Below are positions 17,887 through 26,225 of a stretch of 64,000 nt of DNA, piece after piece (positions within the stretch are counted from its first letter, which is position 1; each line of letters opens with the position of its first letter). The DNA is taken from positions 1,017,501 through 1,081,500 of the forward strand of contig NZ_CP141945.1 of NCBI RefSeq assembly GCF_035658495.1, written 5' to 3'. Origin of the DNA: Novosphingobium sp. RL4. GTDB taxonomy: Bacteria > Pseudomonadota > Alphaproteobacteria > Sphingomonadales > Sphingomonadaceae. Below the pieces are notes generated by a model. The model was not told the origin of the DNA, did not search any database, and saw only the letters and a program-made list of their open reading frames with translations. A program made the position numbers and the translations under genes.

Positions 17887-19002
17887 TTGGCCGCGCTAAC
17901 GCACGATATTCCGCGCGCGAATATCACCGACGCCATCGGCAAGCTGATGCACAACCTCGTCCATATCAAGGACGAGACCGGCGAATTCCTGCTCCGCCTC
18001 GAAGATGGCCGCGTGATCGACACCAAGGGCTGGGCCGGTTGGGAATGGACCCACGGCGTCGGCCTGTTCGGCATGTGGCGCTATTTCGAGCAGACCGGCG
18101 ATGAGACCGCGCTGAACATCATCCGCCAGTGGTTCGAGGACCGCTTCGCCGAAGGCACGCCCACCAAGAACATCAACACGGTGGCGCCCTTCATCACCCT
18201 CGCCTACCTTTACGAACTGGACGGCGATCCCAGCTACATCCCCTATCTCGATACCTGGGCCGAATGGCTGATGGCGCCGGACGGACTGCCCAAGACCGAG
18301 GAAGGCGGCTTCCAGCACATCGTCTACAACGATGAGAACCCCGGCGAACTGTGGGACGACACGCTGATGATGAGCGTGCTGCCGCTGGCCAAGATCGGCC
18401 TGCTGCTGGACCGCCCGCACTATATCGAGGAAGCCAAGCGCCAGTTCCTCGTCCACATCAAGTATCTGGCAGATCGCAAGACCGGCCTGTGGTTCCACGG
18501 ATGGGACTTCAACGGACGCCACAACTTTGCCGAGGCGCTCTGGGCGCGCGGCAACTGCTGGGTGACGATCGCCATTCCCGAGATCATCGAACTGCTCGAT
18601 CTCGAACCGGGCGATGCTTTCCGCTCGTTCCTGATCGACACGCTGGCCGCGCAGGTCCGCACCCTGGCCGCCACGCAGGATGGCGACACCGGCCTGTGGC
18701 ACACGCTGATCGACGATCCCACCAGTTACCTCGAAGCCTCCGCCACGGCGGGCTTCGCCTATGGCATCCTGAAGGCCGTCCGCAAGGGTTACCTCCCGCG
18801 CGAATACGAGGCGGTGGGCATCAAGGCGGTGCGCGGCGTGCTGGCCAATATCGACGATGCCGGCGAGCTTCAGCAGGTCAGCTTCGGCACGGCGATGGGC
18901 GACAGCCTGCAGTTCTACAAGGACATCGCCCTCACCTCCATGCCGTACGGTCAGAGCCTGGCGATCTGCGCTCTGGCCGAGTTCCTGCGGACCTACATCT
19001 GA
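17887..19002 (+). CDS. Unsaturated rhamnogalacturonyl hydrolase-like, GH105
   Basis: A 371-residue alpha/alpha-barrel protein of the YteR/YesR type that removes the 4,5-unsaturated galacturonate left by lyases. GWAGWEWTHGVGLFGM, WFHGWDFNGRHNFAEA, LWARGNCWV and YLEASATAGFAYG are family motifs. There is no signal peptide, so it is predicted cytoplasmic and would act on imported disaccharides. The start is an unusual TTG at 17887, 6 nt after AGGAGA; no in-frame ATG precedes the conserved region. It shares an operon with GH35 and GH115. Confidence 0.82.
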   Translation: MAALTHDIPRANITDAIGKLMHNLVHIKDETGEFLLRLEDGRVIDTKGWAGWEWTHGVGLFGMWRYFEQTGDETALNIIRQWFEDRFAEGTPTKNINTVAPFITLAYLYELDGDPSYIPYLDTWAEWLMAPDGLPKTEEGGFQHIVYNDENPGELWDDTLMMSVLPLAKIGLLLDRPHYIEEAKRQFLVHIKYLADRKTGLWFHGWDFNGRHNFAEALWARGNCWVTIAIPEIIELLDLEPGDAFRSFLIDTLAAQVRTLAATQDGDTGLWHTLIDDPTSYLEASATAGFAYGILKAVRKGYLPREYEAVGIKAVRGVLANIDDAGELQQVSFGTAMGDSLQFYKDIALTSMPYGQSLAICALAEFLRTYI

Positions 19003-19004
19003 CG

Positions 19005-21473
19005 ATGCGCGGCGTTTCCGCCCTTGCCCTGGCTGCGACCATGCTGGTCGGCGCGCCGGTAAGGGCGGAAACGCCGGAACTGGTGCGCTTTGCCTATTCC
19101 CGAGGCGATTTTGCGCTCGCGCAAAACGGCCGGACGGCGCGGATCGTCACCGCGCCGCAGGATCACGAACTCGTCCGCATCGCCGCCGAAGGGCTGCGCG
19201 CGGACCTTGCGGCAGTGACCGGCCAGCCCGCGAGCAAGGCGGATATGGCCGCGTCCGGCGCGCAAGTCTGGATCGGCACGCTGGGCCGCAATCCTGCCAT
19301 CGACCGGCTGGTTTCCAGCGGCAGGATCGACGCGGCGAAGCTGAAGGGCGCCTGGGAAAGCTTCCTGATCGTGCCCCTGTCCGATCCCGCGCCCGGCATC
19401 CGGCAGGCGCTGGTGATCGTGGGCAGCGACCGGCGCGGCACCGCCTATGGCGCTTACGAACTGTCCCGCGCCATCGGCGTATCGCCGTGGCACTGGTGGG
19501 CGGACGTGCCGCCCGAACATCACGATGGCCTTTTCGTTGCCGCCGGAACCCGCCGTTTCGGCCCGCCTTCGGTGCAGTATCGCGGCATCTTCATCAATGA
19601 CGAGGACTGGGGCCTCGTGCCCTGGGCTCAGGGTGCCTTCCCCGGCGAGCCCGCGCCGGGCCCCGGGACTTACGAGAAAGTCTTCGACCTGCTGCTGCGG
19701 CTCAGGGCCAACACGCTCTGGCCCGCGATGCACAAGGCCAGCCGCGCCTTCAACGCCGATCCCGCCAATGCCGCGCTGGCCGAACGCTACGGCGTGGTCA
19801 TGGGCACCAGCCACGCCGAGCCCATGCTTCGCAACAACGTGAGCGAATGGACCGGCAGGGCGGAGGATTTCAACTACCTGACCCATCGCGCCGCCATCGG
19901 CGAATACTGGCGCGAGCGGGTGCGCGGCCATGCCGCCTACGAAACGATCTGGACGCTGGGCCTGCGCGGCATTCACGACAGCGGCATGATCGGCCCGAAC
20001 ACCGACGAGGAGCGCCGCCGCACCCTCGAACAGGTCTTCGCCGACCAGCGGGACATGCTGGGCCGGGCCGGCCTCGCCGGCGCGCCGCAGGTCTTCACGC
20101 CCTACAAGGAAGTTCTGGGCATCTACCGCGCCGGGCTGAAAGTGCCGGACGACGTGACCCTGATGTGGACGGACGACAACTTCGGCTACATCCGCCATTT
20201 CCCCGATGCCCCCGAACGGGCGCGCGCGGGCGGCAACGGCATCTACTACCACCTCTCCTACCTTGGCGCGCCGCTCTCCTACCTCTGGCTGTCGACGACG
20301 CCGCCCGCGCTGATCCGCGAGGAGATGGGACGTGCCTGGGACATGGGCGCGCGCCGGATGTGGATCGCCAACGCGGGAGACATCAAGCCCGCCGAACTCC
20401 AGATCGACTATTTCCTGAGCCTTGCCTGGGACATCGAAGGGACACGCGCCCAGCCGATCGAGACATGGGTGGGACAATGGGCCCAAGATGCGCTTGGCAA
20501 TGGCACCGGCAAGCAGGCGGCGGCGCTGCTGGGCGATTATTACCGGCTCAACTTCGCGCGCCGCCCCGAACATCTGCAATGGTACCTGCCGGGAGAAAAG
20601 CCCCATGCCAGCCCGCTGACCATTGCCGAGGCGGACGAGCGCCTTGCCGGGTTCGCGGCGATGGAGCGGCGAGTGGCCGCGCTTCGCCCGCTGATTCCCC
20701 CGGCCCGCGCGGACGCTTTCTTCGAACTGCTGGACTATCCGCTCTCCGCCTCGGCCGCCGCCAATCGCCGCTTCTTCGCTGCCGAGGCCCACGATGCCCT
20801 GCGCGATGCCGACCCGGCCGAAAGCTGGCGCCGCGCGCGGATCGCGGCAGAGGCGCAGGAGACCCTCACCGCGCTGACCCGCCGCTACAACCGCGAGGTC
20901 GCCGGCGGGAAATGGCGCGGGATCATGGCGGTCGAGCCCGCCGACGGCCAATGGCGCAGCTTCCGCCAGAGCCTGCCGGTAGTGCCCGCCGCGGCCTCGA
21001 TACCCGATGGGGATGATGCCGGGCGCCCGGCCCCCTCCCCCGCCGCGCCTCTCCCGCTCTTGCGGCCGGACGCATTCACCCGCGCAAAAGGCTGGCGGCT
21101 GATTGACGGCCTCGGGCGTAACGGCGCGCTTCTCGCCGCCGGTTCGCCTTCCGCCCCGGCGCGCGCATCCGTCACCCTGCCTGCCGGAAACTGGCGCGCC
21201 GTGATCGACCTGCTGCCCGCCTATCCGTCCGACAACGGAGACGTGCTGCGTCTCACCGTCCGCATCGACGGCGCGGCGCAGACCCTCGAAATTCCGCGCC
21301 GCACCGGCGACCGGGACTGGGCCATGGCCGTGCTCGACAACCGCATCGCCATGCCGCTCGCCCCAACGCTCGGCGCGGGTCGCCATGAGGTTTCGCTCGA
21401 AGCCGGCGATCCCGCCGTGAAGATCGAGGCCATTCGTTTCATACCTGCTGACAAGACAATTACTCCGACTTAA
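19005..21473 (+). CDS. Alpha-glucuronidase, GH115
   Basis: An 822-residue secreted enzyme (signal MRGVSALALAATMLVGAPVRA). The GH115 signature RGIFINDEDWGL is at about residue 190, followed by TLWPAMHKASRAFN, MGTSHAEPMLRNN, the segment WTDDNFGYIRH and a C-terminal beta-sandwich. The family removes glucuronic acid or its 4-O-methyl ether, from internal as well as terminal positions, from glucuronoxylan or arabinogalactan. Within a rhamnogalacturonan operon the second target, or GlcA on side chains, is more likely. The ATG is 2 bp after the GH105 stop. Confidence 0.88.
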   Translation: MRGVSALALAATMLVGAPVRAETPELVRFAYSRGDFALAQNGRTARIVTAPQDHELVRIAAEGLRADLAAVTGQPASKADMAASGAQVWIGTLGRNPAIDRLVSSGRIDAAKLKGAWESFLIVPLSDPAPGIRQALVIVGSDRRGTAYGAYELSRAIGVSPWHWWADVPPEHHDGLFVAAGTRRFGPPSVQYRGIFINDEDWGLVPWAQGAFPGEPAPGPGTYEKVFDLLLRLRANTLWPAMHKASRAFNADPANAALAERYGVVMGTSHAEPMLRNNVSEWTGRAEDFNYLTHRAAIGEYWRERVRGHAAYETIWTLGLRGIHDSGMIGPNTDEERRRTLEQVFADQRDMLGRAGLAGAPQVFTPYKEVLGIYRAGLKVPDDVTLMWTDDNFGYIRHFPDAPERARAGGNGIYYHLSYLGAPLSYLWLSTTPPALIREEMGRAWDMGARRMWIANAGDIKPAELQIDYFLSLAWDIEGTRAQPIETWVGQWAQDALGNGTGKQAAALLGDYYRLNFARRPEHLQWYLPGEKPHASPLTIAEADERLAGFAAMERRVAALRPLIPPARADAFFELLDYPLSASAAANRRFFAAEAHDALRDADPAESWRRARIAAEAQETLTALTRRYNREVAGGKWRGIMAVEPADGQWRSFRQSLPVVPAAASIPDGDDAGRPAPSPAAPLPLLRPDAFTRAKGWRLIDGLGRNGALLAAGSPSAPARASVTLPAGNWRAVIDLLPAYPSDNGDVLRLTVRIDGAAQTLEIPRRTGDRDWAMAVLDNRIAMPLAPTLGAGRHEVSLEAGDPAVKIEAIRFIPADKTITPT

Positions 21474-21527
21474 TAGTCGAAACCAATCGGTCCGCCCACG
21501 AAGGCGAACCGCGCGAAGAACAAGACG

Positions 21528-23096
21528 GTGAAGGATCCTGTAGTGCCCCAGAGCCCTGATACGGCCGTGCGTCCCGTGCGCCTCCGAAACTACCTCGCCT
21601 ATGGCTCCAACGACGTGCTCGGGGCCGGGTCGATGGCGGTCATCTCGGGCTGGGTGCTCATTTTCTACACGCAATTCTGCGGGCTTTCGGCGGGGCAGGC
21701 TGCCACCATCTTCGCCGTGGCGCGCGTGCTCGATGCCTTTGCATCGCCGATGATCGGCTATATCTCCGACCACTTCGGCACGACCGCGCTGGGCCGCCGT
21801 TTCGGGCGGCGGCGTTTCTTCATCCTCGCCGCGATCCCGCTCCTGCCCAGTTTCGGCCTGATGTGGCTGCCGGGCCAGAGCTTCTGGTACTACCTCGTCA
21901 GTTACGTGCTGTTCGAACTGGTCTACGCGATGGAGATCATCCCGTTCGAGACCCTCGCCGCGGAGATGTCGAGCGACTACCGCACCAAGGCGAAGTTCGC
22001 GGGCTGGCGCATCCTGTTCGGACAGGCCGCGGCGATCCTCGCCGGTTTCCTGCCGCTCTGGCTGATCGAGGCGCTGGGCCGGGACAGTGCGGACACGTTC
22101 TTCTACATGGGCCTGATCTTCGCCGCACTGTTCATGGTGACGGCGGCGATGCTCTATCTGTTCAGCTGGGAACGTCACATGCCGGGCGGTGTCCCCCTCC
22201 CCGCCGAACAGCGCCATTCGGCCAGCCCGCTGGACGCGCTGAAGGCGCTTTACCGCAACCTGTTCTCCACCATGCGCATCCGCGCCTTCCGCCTGCATCT
22301 GGGCATGTACCTGGGTGGCTACATCAGCCAGGACGTGTTCAACGCCGCCTTCACCTTCTTCGTGATCTTCGCGCTGGCAGGCACCACCGCGATCGCCTCC
22401 GGCCTGCTCGGCACCATGTACATCGTGCAGTTCGTCGCCGTCATCATCGCCATCAACATGGCCCTGCGCGCCTCTCCCAGCCGGGCCTACCAGATCGCCG
22501 CCGCCAGCTTCGGCGCGGGCGCGCTCACCCTGATCGGGCTGTGGGCCATGGGCATCACGGCAACGAGCCATACGATCTGGCTGTCGATCGGACTGGCAGG
22601 GCTGGGGCGCGGCGCGCTCAACTACATCCCCTGGGCAACCTACAACTACATGGCCGACGTGGACGAGATCGTCACCGGCACCCGCCGCGAAGGCAGCTTC
22701 GCAGGCGTCATGACTTTCGTGCGCAAGGCCACGCAGGCGGCCGCGGTGGCGGGCGTGGGCTTCGTGATGCAGGCCGGCGGCTTCGTTTCCGGCGCGGCGC
22801 AGCAGTCCGACGGCGCGATCCGCACCATCGCGGTGCTGCTCGGGCTGGGGACCGTGGGAATGCTGGTCTTCGGGGTGATCGTCTCGCTGCGCTTCCGGCT
22901 TTCGCCCGCAACTCACGCCGTGCTGATGCACGAGATCGAACACTTGCGCTCGGGCGCCCGCACGCCGACCAGCCCCGAGGCGCAGGCCGTGGTGGAGGAC
23001 CTGTCGGGCTGGCGCTACGACCAGCTCTGGGGCCGCAATTCGCTGGTCCGGCACGATGAATGCGGCAGCGAAGTCGGCAAACCCGCCGGTGCTTGA
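21528..23096 (+). CDS. GPH-family sugar/uronide symporter (MelB-like MFS)
   Basis: A 522-residue inner-membrane carrier with about 12 membrane segments. RLRNYLAYGSNDVLGAGSMA, RVLDAFASPMIGYISDH, GRRFGRRRFFI and YAMEIIPFETLAAEMSSDYR resemble the glycoside-pentoside-hexuronide cation symporter family. It would bring unsaturated or saturated rhamnogalacturonan disaccharides into the cytoplasm, where the leaderless GH105 acts. The start is GTG at 21528. It is last in the rhaM operon and converges on the IclR gene 26 bp downstream. Confidence 0.85.
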   Translation: MKDPVVPQSPDTAVRPVRLRNYLAYGSNDVLGAGSMAVISGWVLIFYTQFCGLSAGQAATIFAVARVLDAFASPMIGYISDHFGTTALGRRFGRRRFFILAAIPLLPSFGLMWLPGQSFWYYLVSYVLFELVYAMEIIPFETLAAEMSSDYRTKAKFAGWRILFGQAAAILAGFLPLWLIEALGRDSADTFFYMGLIFAALFMVTAAMLYLFSWERHMPGGVPLPAEQRHSASPLDALKALYRNLFSTMRIRAFRLHLGMYLGGYISQDVFNAAFTFFVIFALAGTTAIASGLLGTMYIVQFVAVIIAINMALRASPSRAYQIAAASFGAGALTLIGLWAMGITATSHTIWLSIGLAGLGRGALNYIPWATYNYMADVDEIVTGTRREGSFAGVMTFVRKATQAAAVAGVGFVMQAGGFVSGAAQQSDGAIRTIAVLLGLGTVGMLVFGVIVSLRFRLSPATHAVLMHEIEHLRSGARTPTSPEAQAVVEDLSGWRYDQLWGRNSLVRHDECGSEVGKPAGA

Positions 23097-23122
23097 AAAG
23101 CTTACGACCTGGGGCCAGCGCC

Positions 23123-23929
23123 CTATCCGCGCGGCGCGCGATAGCCCACCGCTGCGCCGATCTGTCCCGCAGTGGCGACGATGGCGGCGACGAGATCGTC
23201 GACGATGTCGTCCGTGAGGTAGTGGGCCGCGCTGGCGATCGAGATCGCGATGCAGATCTGGCGCCGCGCGTCGCGGATCGGCACCGCGATCGAGCGCACG
23301 CCGTCACCCAGTTCGCTGTCATGGAGCACATAGCCGCGCGCCTTGTGCTCGCGCATCAGGGCGACGTATTCCTTCACCGCCTTCGCCGGGACCTTGCCGC
23401 CATTGGCGTCGCGGTAGAGGTCTTCCCAGATCTTTTCATCCTCATCCAGCAGCAACGCCTTGCCCAGGCCGGTTTCGGCGATGGGGCGGCGATCGCCCGG
23501 CGCGGTGGCCACGCGCAGGCGCTGGCGGCCGGTCACACGGTCAAGGTGCCGGGACCAGTCTCCCTCGCGCTTGCCCACGAAGACGCAGAAGCCGGTCTCT
23601 TCCGAAAGCTTTTCCATGAAGGGGCGGGCCACGCGCACATAGTCGATCTGCTCGGTGGCCATCACGCCCAGTTCGAGCAGCTTGGGGCCAAGGCCGAACC
23701 CGTCGTTCGTGACGGAGAGATAGCCGCGCGATTTCAGCGCCTGCACCAGCCGGTGTGCGGTGGTCTTGCTCATGCCCAGCTTGCGGGCGAGGTCGGCGGC
23801 GCGGATCGGTCCGCCGATCACTTCGTCCATGATGTCGAGCGCGCGCATCAGCGTCTGCGTGCCCTTGACCTCGACTTCGGGTTTATCGTCGCGAGGTGTC
23901 ATAGTTCCCGTCTTTCCGGAGAGACTCAT
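23123..23929 (-). CDS. IclR-family transcription regulator of the pectin locus
   Basis: A 268-residue regulator. Residues about 25-85 form a winged helix-turn-helix (LMRALDIMDEV, AADLARKLGMSKTTAHRLVQ, LKSRGYLSV). The rest is the IclR effector domain (GLGPKLLELG, ARPFMEKLSEETG, LGKALLLDEDE, RSIAVPIRDAR). The family includes KdgR-type repressors that respond to uronate intermediates. The start is 23929 or 23902: the frame is open to 23977, but the proposed operator at 23938-23955 would then lie inside the gene. That operator suggests autoregulation. Confidence 0.88.
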   Translation of the reverse strand: MSLSGKTGTMTPRDDKPEVEVKGTQTLMRALDIMDEVIGGPIRAADLARKLGMSKTTAHRLVQALKSRGYLSVTNDGFGLGPKLLELGVMATEQIDYVRVARPFMEKLSEETGFCVFVGKREGDWSRHLDRVTGRQRLRVATAPGDRRPIAETGLGKALLLDEDEKIWEDLYRDANGGKVPAKAVKEYVALMREHKARGYVLHDSELGDGVRSIAVPIRDARRQICIAISIASAAHYLTDDIVDDLVAAIVATAGQIGAAVGYRAPRG

Positions 23930-23937
23930 CCCCTGGG

Positions 23938-23955
23938 ATACCCACTTTGCGGGAC
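23938..23955. promoter_or_regulatory. Proposed IclR-type operator before the regulator
   Basis: ATACCCACTTTGCGGGAC reads GTCCCGCAAAGTGGGTAT on the minus strand. It shares AGTGGGTA and the inverted CCC/GGG arms with the palindrome before the TonB receptor at 11360. Its position just upstream of the regulator start suggests autorepression. Confidence 0.5.
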
Positions 23956-24133
23956 GTGACTCCAATTGTTCCACCAAGCTCTATACCGTCCGGCGCCACC
24001 GTCAATGGGGCGCCCGGCAGGTTGGCCCGCCATGGCGGTAAATGCCGGCCACCGGGCGGCGCGGCACCTTGTTGCACCGCCCGCGTTATGATCGCGGCGC
24101 CTCATGACCCGGCGCCCGCTGGAGGAAAGACCG

Positions 24134-24820
24134 ATGATCGCAGTCCACCATCTGGAGAATTCACGCTCGCAGCGCATCCTCTGGCTGCTGGAGGAACTCG
24201 GCCTGCCCTACCGCGTGGTGCATTACGCGCGCGACAAGGCGACGATGCTCGCCCCGCCGGAACTGCGCGCGGTGCACCCGCTCGGCAAATCGCCGGTCAT
24301 CGTCGACGAGGATGCCGGGGACGGGCCTCTCACCATCGCCGAAACCGGCGCGATCATCGAATACCTCGTCGGGAAGGCGGACGGGAGGCTGGGTGTGCCG
24401 GAGGCACAAATCGGGGCTGTGCCGGAGGCACAAGGCGCAAGTGCGCCGGAGGCACGGGAGGCCGCGCTGCGCTATCGCTATTACCTGCACTATGCCGAAG
24501 GCTCGCTCATGCCGCCGCTGCTCATCAAGCTGGTGCTCGGCATGATCCCGGTGGTCGGCGGCTTCGCGCAGAAGAAGGTCCAGCCGATGATCGACGTCCA
24601 CCTCGATTTCGTGGAAAGCGAACTCGCCTCCCGCCCCTGGTTCGCCGGCGATGCCTTCACCGCCGCCGACGTGATGATGAGCTTCCCGCTGGAGGCCGCG
24701 CGCGACCGGGCCGGACTGGACGCCTCGCGCCCGGCAACGACGGCCTGGCTGGAGAAGATCCATGCGCGCCCCGCCTATCAGGCCGCGCTGGCGGCGGGCG
24801 GCCCCTATCGCTACGCCTGA
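24134..24820 (+). CDS. Glutathione S-transferase
   Basis: A 228-residue cytosolic GST. The N-terminal thioredoxin-like domain has LENSRSQRILWLLEELGLPY and LGKSPVIVDED with the cis-proline. The alpha-helical domain has SRPWFAGDAFTAADVMMSFP. GGAGGAAAG precedes the ATG at 24134. Between the two domains sits an insert made of three near-identical 24-bp units (24395-24455, residues like VPEAQ-GA) absent from typical GSTs. No link to the sugar loci is apparent. Confidence 0.88.
   Translation: MIAVHHLENSRSQRILWLLEELGLPYRVVHYARDKATMLAPPELRAVHPLGKSPVIVDEDAGDGPLTIAETGAIIEYLVGKADGRLGVPEAQIGAVPEAQGASAPEAREAALRYRYYLHYAEGSLMPPLLIKLVLGMIPVVGGFAQKKVQPMIDVHLDFVESELASRPWFAGDAFTAADVMMSFPLEAARDRAGLDASRPATTAWLEKIHARPAYQAALAAGGPYRYA
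24395..24455 (+). repeat. Three 24-bp repeats with a GTGCC-GGA-GGCAC hairpin inside the GST gene
   Basis: GTGCCGGAGGCAC occurs at 24395-24407 and 24419-24431, and a variant (GCGCCGGAGGCAC) at 24443-24455. The spacing is exactly 24 bp, so the reading frame is kept and adds eight residues per unit. Each unit can fold as a small hairpin. Confidence 0.9.
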
Positions 24821-24928
24821 GTTCGCGGGCCTGCGGAAGGACTTCTAGGGCGTGCGCCGCTGTGCCATAGGAGCGGGGCAACACCTGCGCGGAAGGAATG
24901 CCCCCTGCTCCCGAGCAAGACCCAGATC

Positions 24929-26221
24929 GTGATCGTCGGCGGCGGTGCCGCCGGACTGGAACTCGCCGCCAAGCTCGGCGCCCGTTACGGCCGCAAGCGC
25001 CACGACATCATCCTGGTGGACCGCAACCGGACGCATATCTGGAAACCGCTGCTCCATGAGGTGGCGACCGGCTCGCTTGACGCCAATCTCGACGAGGTGG
25101 GCTATCGCAGCCACTGCCACCGCTGGGGCTATCGCTATTTCTACGGCACGCTCTCGGGGATCGACCGCACGAACCGCCGCGTCCACCTTGCCGCGGTGCA
25201 GGACGAAAAAGGGCGCGAAGTGCTTGCCCCGCATTCGATCCGCTACGATTACCTGGTGCTGGCCTTCGGCTCCGTCACCAACGACTTCGGCACGCCCGGT
25301 GTTGCCGAGAACTGCACTTTCCTCGACAGCCGCGCGCAGGCCGACCGTTTCCGCGACAAGCTGCTGGACCAGTGCCTGCGCGTCTCGCGCGCGATGACCG
25401 CCGATCCGGCCAGCGATGCGCGGGTCAAGGTGGCGATCGTCGGCGGCGGAGCAACCGGGGTGGAACTGGCCGCTGAACTGTTCAACGCCGCCGATGCACT
25501 GGGATATTACGGGCTGGAAGTGTTCGACCGGGGCCGCCTTGACGTGACTCTCGTCGAAGCCGGTCCCCGCATCCTGCCGCAATTGCCGGACCGACTGGCC
25601 GGAGCCGCGCATCAGGAACTGGAAACGCTGGGGGTGCGCGTCCTTGTCGATACGCCCATCGTCGAATCCACCGCCGAAGGAATGGTCACGCGCTCGGGAG
25701 AGCGGATTGACGCCGACCTTCAGGTCTGGGCGGCGGGCGTGAAGGCCCAGCCCATCGCCGAGGGCCTTGGCGGGCTGGAACTTGCCAGATCGGGCCAGAT
25801 CGTGGTCCGCCCCACCCTGCAAAGCGCCACTGACGACAGGATTTTCGCCATCGGCGACTGCGCCTCCTGCATCCTGCCGGGCCGCGACCGGCCGATCCCG
25901 CCGCGCGCGCAGGCGGCGCACCAGATGGCGGACGCCGCCTTCGCGAACCTCAAACGCGCGATGGAAGGCAAGCCGCTCGTCGATTTCGTCTACAAGGACC
26001 ATGGTTCGCTGGTGTCGCTGAGCCGGTTCTCGACCGTGGGCACGCTCATGGGCAATCTGGTGGGCGGCCGCATGGCGGTGGAAGGGCGGCTCGCCCGGTT
26101 CATCTACCTATCGCTGTACCGGATGCACCTGCTGGCGATCCATGGCTGGATCAAGGGTTCGGCGCTGATCGCGGTCAGCCACGTCAACCGCATCGTCCGC
26201 CCCCGCCTGAAGCTACACTAG
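24929..26221 (+). CDS. ndh: Type II NADH dehydrogenase (NAD(P)/FAD-dependent oxidoreductase)
   Basis: A protein of about 430 residues with two dinucleotide-binding motifs: IVGGGAAGLELAAKLG at the N-terminus for FAD and IVGGGATGVELAAEL near residue 170 for NADH. DRNRTHIWKPLLHEVATG, GVKAQPIAEGLGG and FAIGDCASC are typical of NDH-2. The enzyme oxidises NADH and reduces quinone at the inner membrane without pumping protons. The start is unclear: GTG at 24929 leaves almost nothing before the FAD motif. An ATG at 24898 with a good site (GGAAGGA) would give a natural start only if one C of the run at 24901-24905 were removed. Confidence 0.8.
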   Translation: MIVGGGAAGLELAAKLGARYGRKRHDIILVDRNRTHIWKPLLHEVATGSLDANLDEVGYRSHCHRWGYRYFYGTLSGIDRTNRRVHLAAVQDEKGREVLAPHSIRYDYLVLAFGSVTNDFGTPGVAENCTFLDSRAQADRFRDKLLDQCLRVSRAMTADPASDARVKVAIVGGGATGVELAAELFNAADALGYYGLEVFDRGRLDVTLVEAGPRILPQLPDRLAGAAHQELETLGVRVLVDTPIVESTAEGMVTRSGERIDADLQVWAAGVKAQPIAEGLGGLELARSGQIVVRPTLQSATDDRIFAIGDCASCILPGRDRPIPPRAQAAHQMADAAFANLKRAMEGKPLVDFVYKDHGSLVSLSRFSTVGTLMGNLVGGRMAVEGRLARFIYLSLYRMHLLAIHGWIKGSALIAVSHVNRIVRPRLKLH

Positions 26222-26225
26222 ATCG

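Noticed and set aside
18993..23054. 1353-residue open frame on the minus strand across GH115 and the GPH symporter
   Set aside because: It is antisense to two genes with clear family motifs. Its composition (Arg, His, Gly, Ala rich) is the usual shadow of high-GC coding DNA and it has no recognisable domain.
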